Shown: positions 1-9,055, counted from the first letter of the stretch. The stretch: DNA of 64,000 nucleotides from Rhizobium sp. R635 (GCF_002211285.1 NZ_LOKX01000033.1:1-64000), one strand, 5' to 3'. Numbers and translations: made by a program. The notes: generated by a model not told the origin, from the letters alone.

Positions 1-248
1 CATGCGGCGACCGTGTGTCGACCGCGCAGACAACCCTGCTCCCGGCGCTGGACAGCTTTGAAGACAACATCGCCCAAACATTCGAATCCCCCTCGCTACG
101 CCGTCCCCAAAAGCGGCGTCGATGCCTGATGACAAAACAGCCTTGACTAAGGCAATGCGATTAGACAACCGCCGCACACTTTTGCGCGACATGCTTCAGC
201 CGCACACGATTCGAAAAGGGACGGCGCTGCCGCCATCCCCGATCAGGT
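1..248. other. no gene recognised at left edge
   Basis: I see no convincing coding region, RNA gene or terminator here. Open frames overlapping this stretch are shadows of the neighbouring SH3b-protein gene. An ATG on the minus strand sits exactly at the left edge, so a gene leaving the window cannot be excluded. Confidence 0.4.
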
Positions 249-848
249 TCATTCGTCGCAGGAGGGATCGCCGGGGCGGCAGTCTTCGAACGACCGATCT
301 CCGCGATCCCGGTCTCTCCAATCGCCCCTCCGGGCGTCGTCGCCCCAGTTCCGATTGCGATCCTGGTCGCGCCAGTCCCGATCTCTGTCCCGGTTGTCTC
401 GGTCACGATCACGATCCCGATTGTCGCGGTCGCGATAATAATAATCCGGACCGCGGCTCCACCGGTCACGCTCGCGATAGAAATCGCGGTTGCGATAGTA
501 ACGGTTCCAGTAGTTGTCGACACTGAAGCGGATGACGGGGATGCCGAGCGGACGGTAATATTGCGGACCGACATAGATCCGGCGCTGCTGATAGAGGGCC
601 TGCACATATTGGCCGGAGACCCAGCCACGGCCGCCATAGAATTCGACGTCGCACCAGTTGACTTCAGAAAGGCACCCGCGGATTTCGACCGAGGAGCCGG
701 CGGGTATGACTGCGACGGCAGGATATCGGGTACTCGGACCCGCCCGCATGTTGACGTTCGCCGTCGAATAGCCCTCGGCCGCCTGCGCGATGACGGGAGC
801 CAGCACGAACAGGCCGGCCACGGCGATTTTAGCAAACAGATTTTTCAC
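249..848 (-). CDS. secreted SH3b-domain protein with Arg/Asp-rich tail
   Basis: The product is about 199 residues. It starts with a signal peptide (Lys followed by a hydrophobic stretch ending VIAQA-A). A bacterial SH3 (SH3b) domain covers roughly residues 25-85, with the typical NMRAGPSTRYP motif and a GRGWVSGQY motif. SH3b domains of exported proteins usually bind cell-wall or envelope ligands. The last ~70 residues are low-complexity Arg/Asp/Asn repeats (RDRDNRD-like) ending in a short acidic tail with two cysteines. I chose the GTG start at 848 because GAGGAG lies just upstream and the signal peptide begins there; an upstream in-frame ATG would add 13 residues without a better ribosome site. 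Envelope location is an inference from the signal peptide; the exact role is unknown. Confidence 0.8.
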   Translation of the reverse strand: MKNLFAKIAVAGLFVLAPVIAQAAEGYSTANVNMRAGPSTRYPAVAVIPAGSSVEIRGCLSEVNWCDVEFYGGRGWVSGQYVQALYQQRRIYVGPQYYRPLGIPVIRFSVDNYWNRYYRNRDFYRERDRWSRGPDYYYRDRDNRDRDRDRDNRDRDRDWRDQDRNRNWGDDARRGDWRDRDRGDRSFEDCRPGDPSCDE

Positions 849-1147
849 GCTTTTCTCACTCCTCGCAGAAAGGGCCACCGCCCGCACACGCTCGCGGCGT
901 CTTCATTCACCTTTTCTTTCAATGGCTTATACCTGGGGCATGATGAACGCAGCTTGAACGGCGGGCAATGCGGCGGGCGATCCCCGCGTCTGAGGGGGCG
1001 TTAACGGTTTGTTAACCTTTCGGGGGCAGTCTGGCTGCAAATACCCGCTTACTCCTTGACCACGGATGAACTGGCACTGAGACGGGCGGATGACGAAAGG
1101 CCGGGTCGAACCGGCCTTTTTGTTGTCTGCGATTTAGCTGGCCTCAC
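849..1147. other. intergenic region with a bidirectional-type terminator
   Basis: This stretch lies between the SH3b gene and the end of the dipeptidase gene and holds no protein-coding gene. Its right part contains a strong hairpin (listed separately). The left part should hold the promoter of the SH3b gene on the minus strand. The T-run after the hairpin is longer on the plus strand than on the minus strand, although no plus-strand gene precedes it, so a short plus-strand transcript is possible. Confidence 0.5.
1097..1122. terminator. GC-rich hairpin terminator, probably bidirectional
   Basis: A 7-bp stem AGGCCGG/CCGGCCT with a 6-base loop is followed by TTTTTG on the plus strand and by TTTCG on the minus strand. 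On the minus strand it is placed to end the dipeptidase transcript. On the plus strand it has the better T-run but no recognised gene upstream. Confidence 0.65.
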
Positions 1148-2536
1148 TTAGGCGGCAAGCGCCTCAAGGATCCGCACCCAGGAGCGGATGCCCTTGTGGT
1201 AGGAGACGAGCTCGTATTTTTCGTTCGGCGAGTGGATGCGGTCATCGCTGAGGCCGAAACCGACGAGCAGCGATTCCATGCCGAGCAGCTTCTGGAAATC
1301 CCCGACGATCGGGATCGAGCCACCCATGCCGATGACGATGGCGGGCTTCGGCCACTCGTCGGAGAGCGCGCTCTTCGCCTTGGTCAGGACAGGCGAATCA
1401 TAGGAAAGATGGATCGCCGGCGAGCCGCCGTGCGGATGGAATTCGACCGAGCAGTCGGCGGGGATCTTCGAGCTGATATAGGCGCGGAAGGCCTCGCGGA
1501 TGGCGGCTGGGTCCTGCGTGCCGACGAGGCGGAACGAAACCTTCGCCGAAGCCTTGGCGGCGATCACCGTCTTGAAGCCTTCGCCGGTATAGCCGCCCCA
1601 GATGCCGTTGACCTCCGCGGTCGGCCGCGCCCAGGTGAGTTCCAATACCGAGCGGCCCTTTTCACCGGATGGAATGGAAAGGCCGACTTCGCCGAGAAAG
1701 CTCTCCGCCGTCTTGCCGAGCGTCTCCCACGACGCCTTGATGTTGTCGGGCGTTTCTTCGACGCCGTCGTAGAAGCCGTCGAGCGTGATGCGGCCCGTCT
1801 CGTCATGCAGGCCGGCGAGGGCCTCGACGAGAATATGGATCGGATTTGCCGCAGCACCGCCGAAGAGGCCGGAATGCAGGTCGCGGTCGGCAGCCGTCAC
1901 GACCACTTCCTCGCCGACGAGGCCGCGCAGCGCGGCGGCGATCGCCGGCGTGTCGCGGTCCCACATGCCGGTATCGCAGACCAGCGCATAATCGGCCTTG
2001 AGTTCGGCGGCATTGGCTTCGAGGAAAGGCTTCAGCGACGGCGAGCCGGATTCTTCCTCGCCCTCGAAGAGAATGGTGATGCGGCAGGGAAGCGCGCCGT
2101 TGATCTCCTTGTAGGCGCGGCAGGCCTCGACGAAGGTCATCAGCTGGCCCTTGTCGTCCGATGTGCCGCGGCCGGTCAGGATCTTGCGGCCCTCGCCGAC
2201 ATCCTTGATCGACGGCTCGAAGGGATCGTTTTCCCAGAGTTCGATCGGATCGACCGGCTGAACGTCGTAATGGCCGTAGAAGAGGACGTGCGGCGCATCG
2301 GCGGAAGCGCCGGCATGGTGGGCGACGACCATCGGATGGCCGGGCGTGTCACGCACCGAAGCATCGAAGCCGAGCTCCTTGAGATAGGCGACCAGCCATT
2401 CGGCGGCTTTGCGGCATTCGGCCTTGAAGGCGGGATCGGTGGAAATCGACTGGATGCGCAGAAGCTCGAACAGCTTTTCAAGGCTCGATGGAAGATTCTG
2501 GTCGGCGCGTGCAAGCACCTGTTGTACATCGGTCAT
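1148..2536 (-). CDS. M20 family metallopeptidase (dipeptidase)
   Basis: The 462-residue product is a cytoplasmic M20/M28-type zinc dipeptidase or related amidohydrolase. Visible metal-site motifs are FYGHYDVQP (His and Asp), GRGTSDDKGQ (bridging Asp), LFEGEEESGSP (catalytic Glu) and a late HSPNEKY histidine motif. The lid or dimerisation domain lies between. The length fits the family of about 450-470 residues. The start at 2536 is preceded by AGGAG at good spacing; the longer frame adds a 38-residue extension without a ribosome site. It stands alone on the minus strand, with a terminator hairpin about 25 bases past its end. The exact peptide substrate cannot be read from the sequence. Confidence 0.9.
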   Translation of the reverse strand: MTDVQQVLARADQNLPSSLEKLFELLRIQSISTDPAFKAECRKAAEWLVAYLKELGFDASVRDTPGHPMVVAHHAGASADAPHVLFYGHYDVQPVDPIELWENDPFEPSIKDVGEGRKILTGRGTSDDKGQLMTFVEACRAYKEINGALPCRITILFEGEEESGSPSLKPFLEANAAELKADYALVCDTGMWDRDTPAIAAALRGLVGEEVVVTAADRDLHSGLFGGAAANPIHILVEALAGLHDETGRITLDGFYDGVEETPDNIKASWETLGKTAESFLGEVGLSIPSGEKGRSVLELTWARPTAEVNGIWGGYTGEGFKTVIAAKASAKVSFRLVGTQDPAAIREAFRAYISSKIPADCSVEFHPHGGSPAIHLSYDSPVLTKAKSALSDEWPKPAIVIGMGGSIPIVGDFQKLLGMESLLVGFGLSDDRIHSPNEKYELVSYHKGIRSWVRILEALAA

Positions 2537-2756
2537 TTTCGACTCCTTTTTGAAATTCCGCGGGACGATAGACCAAACCGGGAAGGCAGGCGAGGCGGAA
2601 AAAGCAAAAATGAGCGGTGCGAAAGGCGCCCGGATCTGGATCGGCGTCAAGAAGATTTGCCGGATAATATAGAAGAGACTTCTAATTCAATTTACAGTTA
2701 TTTAGAACAACCTAAATAACATGACCGAATTCAGCTGTTCGAGGGGAGGGGGACGG

Positions 2757-5144
2757 ATGTTTTCGGTCATTACCTGTATTCGGGACAATCACGACTGGCG
2801 GCTGGTGCTTGCGGCCGCTGCGGTCTGCCTGGTCGGCGCGCTGGCGGCGATGCTGCCGCTTTCCCGCGCTCAAGAATGCGATGCCGGGCGGCGCAAGCTC
2901 TGGATCGGCGCCTCGGCTTTCGCCTTCGGCACCGGCGTATGGGCAACACACTTCATCGCGATGCTGGCCTATGACGGCGGCATGCCGATCACCTACCAAG
3001 TGGGCCTGACGGCGCTTTCCTTTCTCCTGTCGGTCGCCGGTTCATGGGCGGCGATCCTCGTCGCTTCGCAAAGCCGCGGCAGGTTTTCGCACCTCAGCGG
3101 CGGCGTCGTGATGGCGCTCGGCATCGCCACAATGCACCTGACGGGCATGCAGGCGATCGAGACACAGGCGGTCATCCGTTACGATCCCACTATGACGCTG
3201 AGTGCGGTTCTCGCGGGAGCATTGCTGTCGAGCGCCGCCTTCCACGCCTTCTTCCAGTTGAAGGGACTGAGGAGGCTCCTCGCCTCGTCCGTCACCTTCG
3301 TGCTTGCGATCTGCGCCCTCCACTTCATTTCGATGGCCAGTATCACGCTGGTGCCGGATCCGGGCAAAGAGGTTCCGGCAACGGTGCTCGATACCAGCCT
3401 GCTCGCCGCGATCGTCGTGGTGGCGGCGATGGCTCTCATTCTGATCGCGCTCGCGGTGGTCTTTATCGAAAGCCGCCTGACGGATCTGAGAGGACTCGCA
3501 AACGCCTCGCAGGAAGGATTGCTGATCCTGCGGGAAGGCAGGATCATCGATGCCAACGAACGCTTCCAGGGACTTTCCGGCTGGAAGCTTGCCGATCTCT
3601 CGGGCAAGGCGCCCTCGGCTGTTTTGACCGCCGTCCAAGGGCAGAACAGATCCGGCGAGACGCTGCTCAACACCAGGAACGGCAAGGAGATCGCCGTCGA
3701 AGTGAATACGAGCAGGATCGTCTATCGCGGCCACAATTGCGACGTGCTGGCGGTGCGTGATCTCACAGAGCGCAGACAGGCCGAGGAGATGATCGAACAC
3801 CTCGCCCACCACGACGTTCTCACCGATCTTCCCAACCGGTCGCTGTTCGACACCCGCATCCGCCAGGCGCTGCAGATGGCCGAACGAACGAACGGCGAGG
3901 TTGCTCTCTTCTATATCGATCTCGATCGCTTCAAGACCGTCAACGATATTTTCGGCCACGCCGAGGGCGACCGAATTCTCTGCAAGGTCGCCTCGATCCT
4001 GCGTCGCGTGGCGGATGAAAGCGATACGATCGCCCGCCTCGGCGGCGATGAATTTGCCATCATCCAGCCCGCCGGGCAGCAACCGGCGGCGGCGCAGAAG
4101 CTCGCCGCCGCGATCCTCGACGAATTCGCCGCCGAGATGGATACGGCACGCGATCCCACAGCCGTCGGCGTCAGTCTCGGCATTGCCCTCTATCCTGCCG
4201 ATGGAAGCGATGCGGAAGAGATCTGCAACAATGCCGATGTCGCGCTCTATCGCGTCAAACACGGTGGTCGCGGCAAGGCCTGTTTCTTCGATGCGGAAAT
4301 GGACGAGGCCACGCGAGCCCGGCGCCAGATCGAAAGCGAACTGCGCTACGCCATCACCCGCAATCAGATCCACGTCAGCTATCAGCCGATTCTGAATGCC
4401 CATAGCGGCGAGATCAGCGGTTACGAGGCCCTGATGCGCTGGAACCGGCCGGGCCATGGCATGAGCGAGCCGGATATCTTCATTCCGATCGCCGAGGAAA
4501 GCGGATCGATCGTCCAACTCGGCGAATGGGTGCTGCGCGAGGCCTGCATGGAGGCCGCACGCTGGCCTCATCCGCTGACGATCGCCGTCAACGTTTCGCC
4601 CGTGCAATTCATGCTGCCGAACCTTTGCGACCGGATCGAGACAATCCTCAGGGAAACGGGGCTGGCGCCCGACAGGCTGGAAATCGAGATCACCGAGGCC
4701 ACCCTCATCCGCGACCGTGATCAGGTGATGGCCACGCTGCAGCGTCTTCGCAGTCTGGGTGTCCATATCGTCATGGATGACTTCGGAACCGGTTTTTCCT
4801 CGCTTTCCAACCTGCGAACCTTCCCTTTCGACAAGATCAAGGTCGACCGCAGTTTCACCGGCATGCTGGAGCACGACGCGGCCGCGCGTTCGATCGTACG
4901 CGCGATCATCGGCCTCGGTCACAGTCTCGGCATGCCTGTCGTGACGGAGGGCGTCGAAACCGAGACGCAGCGCCAGATCGTCGTCGAAGAAGGCTGCGCG
5001 CAGGTACAGGGCTTTTTGCTCGGCAAGCCGGATATCGAGCCGAGCATGAAGCTCGCCGCCAGCGAAAGTTACCTGTCCTCGACTGATGAAGCTGACGCGC
5101 TGCCGATACAGCGACGGCGACCTAAACGTCTTGCCGGTGAATGA
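2757..5144 (+). CDS. MHYT-PAS-GGDEF-EAL cyclic-di-GMP enzyme
   Basis: This 795-residue membrane protein combines several domains. The N-terminal ~230 residues are an MHYT sensor with about seven membrane helices and the typical THFIAM and MHLTGM motifs, which are thought to bind copper and sense gases. A short PAS domain follows. The diguanylate cyclase domain has an intact RLGGDEF motif at about residues 427-433. The phosphodiesterase domain has EAL at about 557-559 plus DDFGTGFSSL, KVDRSF and TEGVET motifs. Both catalytic sites look intact, so it may make and degrade cyclic-di-GMP. The RxxD inhibitory site expected five residues before GGDEF is replaced by DESD. The ATG at 2757 follows a strong purine-rich GGGGAGGGGGA site; an earlier ATG at 2721 lacks one. 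Confidence 0.92.
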   Translation: MFSVITCIRDNHDWRLVLAAAAVCLVGALAAMLPLSRAQECDAGRRKLWIGASAFAFGTGVWATHFIAMLAYDGGMPITYQVGLTALSFLLSVAGSWAAILVASQSRGRFSHLSGGVVMALGIATMHLTGMQAIETQAVIRYDPTMTLSAVLAGALLSSAAFHAFFQLKGLRRLLASSVTFVLAICALHFISMASITLVPDPGKEVPATVLDTSLLAAIVVVAAMALILIALAVVFIESRLTDLRGLANASQEGLLILREGRIIDANERFQGLSGWKLADLSGKAPSAVLTAVQGQNRSGETLLNTRNGKEIAVEVNTSRIVYRGHNCDVLAVRDLTERRQAEEMIEHLAHHDVLTDLPNRSLFDTRIRQALQMAERTNGEVALFYIDLDRFKTVNDIFGHAEGDRILCKVASILRRVADESDTIARLGGDEFAIIQPAGQQPAAAQKLAAAILDEFAAEMDTARDPTAVGVSLGIALYPADGSDAEEICNNADVALYRVKHGGRGKACFFDAEMDEATRARRQIESELRYAITRNQIHVSYQPILNAHSGEISGYEALMRWNRPGHGMSEPDIFIPIAEESGSIVQLGEWVLREACMEAARWPHPLTIAVNVSPVQFMLPNLCDRIETILRETGLAPDRLEIEITEATLIRDRDQVMATLQRLRSLGVHIVMDDFGTGFSSLSNLRTFPFDKIKVDRSFTGMLEHDAAARSIVRAIIGLGHSLGMPVVTEGVETETQRQIVVEEGCAQVQGFLLGKPDIEPSMKLAASESYLSSTDEADALPIQRRRPKRLAGE

Positions 5145-5150
5145 GATCGC

Positions 5151-5582
5151 TCAGAGCGCCTTGGCGTTTTCCAGAAGCCGGCGGATATATTCGAGCGTCA
5201 GCTCGCGCTCGAAAGCCCTGAAACCTTTGAACAGGGCAAGATCGGCCTCGCGCGCCGTCTCGATCGCCTCGGCCTCCATGGCGCGGGCTTTCGGCGTCAG
5301 GAAGATCAGTTGCGCCCGCTTGTCGGAGGGATGCGGCCGGCGTTCGATCAGCCCGTCGCGGACCATGCGCGAAAGCGTATTGGCCATGGTCGCCTGCTCG
5401 ATGTCGACCCGTTCGAGGAGCTGTTTCTGGGTCAGGCCGTCTTCGGCCCAGAGTTCCAGCAGAATGGGAAACTGGCCTGGTGAAAAACCGAGCCCGACCG
5501 CGCGCTGGTGCAGCGAGCGGGCGAAACCTTTCGCCAACTGGCTGGCAAGGTAGGCTCCCGAATCCATGCGGTTAAATCCCAT
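5151..5582 (-). CDS. MarR family transcriptional regulator
   Basis: The ~143-residue product has the winged-helix fold of MarR regulators. The recognition region (LTQKQLLERVDIEQATMANTLSRMVRDGLIERR) is followed by the wing DKRAQLIFLTPKAR, flanked by dimerisation helices. Such proteins bind palindromic DNA as dimers and often respond to small aromatic ligands. The longer open frame running upstream overlaps the small-RNA candidate and is probably not translated. Either Met at 5582 (MGFNRMDSG) or at 5567 could be the start, and neither has a clear ribosome site. It lies convergent to the cyclic-di-GMP gene, seven bases from its stop. Confidence 0.85.
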   Translation of the reverse strand: MGFNRMDSGAYLASQLAKGFARSLHQRAVGLGFSPGQFPILLELWAEDGLTQKQLLERVDIEQATMANTLSRMVRDGLIERRPHPSDKRAQLIFLTPKARAMEAEAIETAREADLALFKGFRAFERELTLEYIRRLLENAKAL

Positions 5583-6055
5583 GATTGCAAGTTGGCTCAA
5601 AAGCATGCCGGAGACAATCGGCATAACGAGATGCATGAAAACAAAGAGCTGAAGCGCGTTGCATGAATGAGGTTTGACGCGACGCTCTTTGAGGATGATC
5701 CAAAACATATGGGCCGGGATCATAATTTCGAGTGCCTGCAAATAAAGATAAAGCCGCCATGGCCTGGAGGTTGGCCATGGCGGCTTGATAGTGAGGACAA
5801 AGGCCCGGAGAGGGGGATAAGGCCTTTGTCCAAGCCTGATGCGGCGGGGGACAAGCCGGTAATCAGACCCGCGGCGCAATCAAGCACCGGTGATAAGAAT
5901 TTGTGGCTACGAATGTGGTTTTTCAAGGGACACGGAACGTTACAAATCGGTAACAGTTTGGTGAGCCGGAATCTCCGGTGTTCAGAGCGCCATAATCTCC
6001 TGGCATTCCGAACTTTATATGGACCTCGTCCTGTGCCCGCGCTATCCATGCACCC
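5583..6055. other. marR-polA intergenic region carrying an sRNA locus
   Basis: The 473-base gap holds the small-RNA candidate described separately, the control region of the marR gene on its left and the start region of polA on its right. I see no protein-coding gene in it. Near 5700 there is a short GATC-containing inverted repeat between the sRNA end and marR that could be an operator, but this is weak. Confidence 0.6.
5740..5892 (-). ncRNA. trans-acting small RNA candidate, alpha-r7 (Smr7C)-like
   Basis: Two strong hairpins lie in tandem on the minus strand. The first is a perfect 11-bp stem (GGACAAAGGCC and its complement, about 5795-5831) whose loop shows the pyrimidine run ATCCCCCTCTCC, an anti-Shine-Dalgarno-like sequence. 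The second is a perfect 14-bp stem (AAGCCGCCATGGCC, 5751-5786) with AACCTCCA in its loop, followed by TTTATCTTTATTT, a good intrinsic terminator. Upstream, TTGAAA and CAAATT spaced 17 bases apart would place the 5' end near 5892, giving about 150 nt. Rhizobial alpha-r7 RNA is, from memory, about 150 nt and encoded between a marR gene and polA. The ends and the family name are inferences. Confidence 0.65.
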
Positions 6056-9055
6056 ATGAAAAAAGGCGATCACCTCTTCCTAGTTGACGGTTCCGGATTC
6101 ATCTTTCGGGCGTTCCATGCATTGCCGCCGCTGACGCGCAAGACTGACGGCCTGCCGGTCGGCGCCGTTTCCGGTTTCTGCAACATGCTGTGGAAGCTCT
6201 TGAGGGACGCGCGCAATACCGATGTCGGCGTGACGCCGACCCATCTTGCCGTCATCTTCGACTATTCCGCCAAGACCTTTCGCAAGGATCTCTACGACGC
6301 CTACAAGGCGAACCGCTCGGCGCCCCCGGAAGAGCTCGTTCCGCAATTCGGCCTCATAAGAGAGGCGACCCGCGCCTTCAACCTGCCCTGCATCGAGACC
6401 GAAGGCTTCGAGGCCGACGACATCATCGCGACCTACGCGCGCCTCGCGGAAGCAGCCGGCGCCGATGTCACCATCGTCTCCTCCGACAAGGACCTGATGC
6501 AGCTCGTCACGCCTAATGTCCATATGTATGACAGCATGAAGGACAAGCAGATCGGCATTCCCGATGTCATCGAGAAATGGGGCGTGCCGCCGGAAAAGAT
6601 GATCGACCTGCAGGCGATGACCGGCGATTCCGTCGACAACGTTCCCGGCATTCCCGGCATCGGTCCGAAAACCGCTGCCCAGCTCCTTGAGGAATATGGC
6701 GATCTCGACACGCTGCTCGAACGCGCCACCGAGATCAAGCAGGTCAAGCGCCGCGAGACGATCCTCGCCAATATCGACATGGCCAGGCTCTCGCGCGAAC
6801 TCGTGCGCCTGCGGCTCGATGTGCCGCTCGACCTCGATCTCGACGCGCTGGTGCTGGAGCCGCAGGATGGCCCGAAACTGATCGGCTTCCTCAAGGCGAT
6901 GGAATTCACGACGCTGACGCGCCGCGTCGCCGAAGTCTGCGATTGTGATGCCAGCGCCATCGAGCCGGCGGTCATCCGCATCGAATGGGGTGAGGCGGCC
7001 CATGGCCCCGATCTCGATGCGGCGGAGCCCGAGCCCGTCGCCGGCGGCATCCCCGATGTCTCCGGTGAAGCCGTGCCGGTGCCGGCGCGTGCCAAGGCGA
7101 AGGCGGCCGTCGAAGGCGCCTTTTCACCTGCCGATCTCGCCAAGGCGCGCGCCGAGGCTTTCGCAACGCTGCCCTTCGATCATTCGGCCTATGTCACGAT
7201 CCGCGACCTCGCGACCCTCGATAGGTGGATTGCCGACGCGCGCGATACCGGCCTCGTCGCCTTCGATACCGAGACGACGTCGCTGGATGCGATGCAGGCC
7301 GAGCTTGTCGGCTTCTCGATGGCGATCGCCGATAATGTGGCCGATCCCACGGGTACGAAGATCCGTGCCGCCTATGTGCCGCTGACGCATAAGAACGGCG
7401 TCGGCGATCTGCTCGGCGGCGGCCTTGCCGAAAACCAGATCCCGATGCGCGATGCTCTTCCGCGGCTGAAGGCGCTTCTGGAGGACGAATCGGTTCTCAA
7501 GGTCGCCCAGAACCTGAAATACGATTACCTCCTGATGAAGCGTTACGGCATCGAGACGAAGAGTTTCGACGACACGATGCTGATTTCCTACGTGCTCGAC
7601 GCCGGCACCGGCGCCCATGGCATGGACCCGCTCTCGGAAAAATTCCTTGGCCATACGCCGATCCCCTACAAGGAGGTGGCGGGCAGCGGCAAGGCGAACG
7701 TCACCTTCGATCTGGTCGCTATCGACCGCGCCACCCACTATGCCGCCGAGGATGCCGACGTGACGCTGCGCCTCTGGCTGGTGCTGAAGCCGCGGCTCGC
7801 CGCGGCTGGGCTGACCGGCGTCTACGAACGGCTGGAGCGGCCGCTGCTGCCGGTGCTGGCGCGCATGGAAGCGCGCGGCATCACCGTCGACCGGCAGATC
7901 CTGTCGCGCCTTTCCGGCGAGCTCGCCCAGGGGGCGGCGGCTCTGGAAGACGAGATCTACGTGCTCGCCGGCGAGCGTTTCAACATCGGTTCGCCGAAGC
8001 AGCTGGGCGACATCCTGTTCGGCAAGATGGGCCTTGCCGGCGGCAGCAAGACGAAAACCGGGCAATGGTCGACCTCCGCCCAGGTGCTGGAGGATCTGGC
8101 GGCTGCCGGTTTCGAGCTGCCGCGCAAGATCGTCGACTGGCGCCAGCTCACCAAGCTGAAATCCACCTATACCGACGCTCTTCCCGGCTATGTCCACCCG
8201 GAGACCCGGCGCGTCCACACGTCCTATTCGCTGGCATCGACGACGACGGGGCGCCTGTCCTCTTCCGAGCCGAACCTGCAGAACATTCCGGTGCGCACCG
8301 CCGAAGGCCGCAAGATCCGCACCGCCTTCATCTCGACGCAGGGCCACAAGCTGATCTCGGCCGATTACAGCCAGATCGAACTGCGCGTGCTTGCCCATGT
8401 CGCCGAGATCCCGCAGCTGACCCGGGCCTTCGAGGACGGCGTCGACATTCATGCCATGACGGCGTCGGAAATGTTCGGCGTGCCGGTCGAAGGCATGCCG
8501 AGCGATGTGCGCCGCCGCGCCAAGGCTATCAATTTCGGCATCATCTACGGCATCTCCGCCTTCGGCCTTGCCAATCAGCTGTCGATCGAGCGTTCGGAAG
8601 CCGGCGACTACATCAAGAAATATTTCGAGCGTTTCCCCGGCATCCGCGACTATATGGAAAGCCGCAAGGCGATGGCGCGTGACAAGGGTTATGTCGAGAC
8701 GATCTTCGGCCGGCGAATCAACTATCCGGAAATCCGCTCCTCCAATCCGTCCGTGCGCGCCTTCAACGAGCGTGCGGCGATCAATGCCCCGATCCAGGGC
8801 TCGGCTGCCGACGTTATCCGCCGGGCGATGATCAAGATGGAGCCGGCCTTGGCCGAATCAGGCCTTGCCGAGCGCGTTCGCATGCTGCTGCAGGTGCATG
8901 ACGAACTCATCTTCGAAGTCGAGGACGAGGACGTCGAAAAGGCGATGCCGATCATCGTTTCGGTCATGGAAAACGCCACCATGCCGGCGCTCGAAATGCG
9001 CGTTCCTCTAAAGGTGGATGCGCGCGCCGCCACCAATTGGGACGAGGCGCATTAA
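6056..9055 (+). CDS. polA: DNA polymerase I
   Basis: The 999-residue product fills repair and Okazaki-fragment gaps and removes RNA primers. The N-terminal ~290 residues are the 5'-3' exonuclease (EGFEADDIIATYA, SSDKDLMQLV, and the helix-hairpin-helix GIPGIGPKTA). A linker rich in Ala and charged residues precedes the 3'-5' proofreading domain, whose FDTETTSLD (Asp404, Glu406), NLKYDYLLM and YAAEDADVT motifs are intact, so proofreading should be active. The polymerase domain shows motif A ADYSQIELR (Asp770), the O-helix RRRAKAINFGIIYG and motif C VHDELIFEV (Asp949). It is somewhat longer than the E. coli enzyme (928 residues), mainly in the linker. It is transcribed away from the sRNA locus. 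Confidence 0.98.
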   Translation: MKKGDHLFLVDGSGFIFRAFHALPPLTRKTDGLPVGAVSGFCNMLWKLLRDARNTDVGVTPTHLAVIFDYSAKTFRKDLYDAYKANRSAPPEELVPQFGLIREATRAFNLPCIETEGFEADDIIATYARLAEAAGADVTIVSSDKDLMQLVTPNVHMYDSMKDKQIGIPDVIEKWGVPPEKMIDLQAMTGDSVDNVPGIPGIGPKTAAQLLEEYGDLDTLLERATEIKQVKRRETILANIDMARLSRELVRLRLDVPLDLDLDALVLEPQDGPKLIGFLKAMEFTTLTRRVAEVCDCDASAIEPAVIRIEWGEAAHGPDLDAAEPEPVAGGIPDVSGEAVPVPARAKAKAAVEGAFSPADLAKARAEAFATLPFDHSAYVTIRDLATLDRWIADARDTGLVAFDTETTSLDAMQAELVGFSMAIADNVADPTGTKIRAAYVPLTHKNGVGDLLGGGLAENQIPMRDALPRLKALLEDESVLKVAQNLKYDYLLMKRYGIETKSFDDTMLISYVLDAGTGAHGMDPLSEKFLGHTPIPYKEVAGSGKANVTFDLVAIDRATHYAAEDADVTLRLWLVLKPRLAAAGLTGVYERLERPLLPVLARMEARGITVDRQILSRLSGELAQGAAALEDEIYVLAGERFNIGSPKQLGDILFGKMGLAGGSKTKTGQWSTSAQVLEDLAAAGFELPRKIVDWRQLTKLKSTYTDALPGYVHPETRRVHTSYSLASTTTGRLSSSEPNLQNIPVRTAEGRKIRTAFISTQGHKLISADYSQIELRVLAHVAEIPQLTRAFEDGVDIHAMTASEMFGVPVEGMPSDVRRRAKAINFGIIYGISAFGLANQLSIERSEAGDYIKKYFERFPGIRDYMESRKAMARDKGYVETIFGRRINYPEIRSSNPSVRAFNERAAINAPIQGSAADVIRRAMIKMEPALAESGLAERVRMLLQVHDELIFEVEDEDVEKAMPIIVSVMENATMPALEMRVPLKVDARAATNWDEAH

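Noticed and set aside
84-115. tRNA-like T-loop sequence TTCGAAT near the left edge
   Set aside because: The flanking bases cannot form a five-pair T-stem (AAACA against CCCCC), and no anticodon arm is found to the left.
2721-2756. upstream ATG at 2721 as start of the cyclic-di-GMP gene
   Set aside because: It lacks a ribosome site, whereas the ATG at 2757 follows a strong purine-rich one. The extra 12 residues would precede the first membrane helix without purpose.
3042-4922. 626-codon open frame on the minus strand inside the cyclic-di-GMP gene
   Set aside because: It is a shadow of the high-GC coding strand. The plus-strand frame has complete MHYT, GGDEF and EAL motifs, and the minus-strand product has no recognisable domain.
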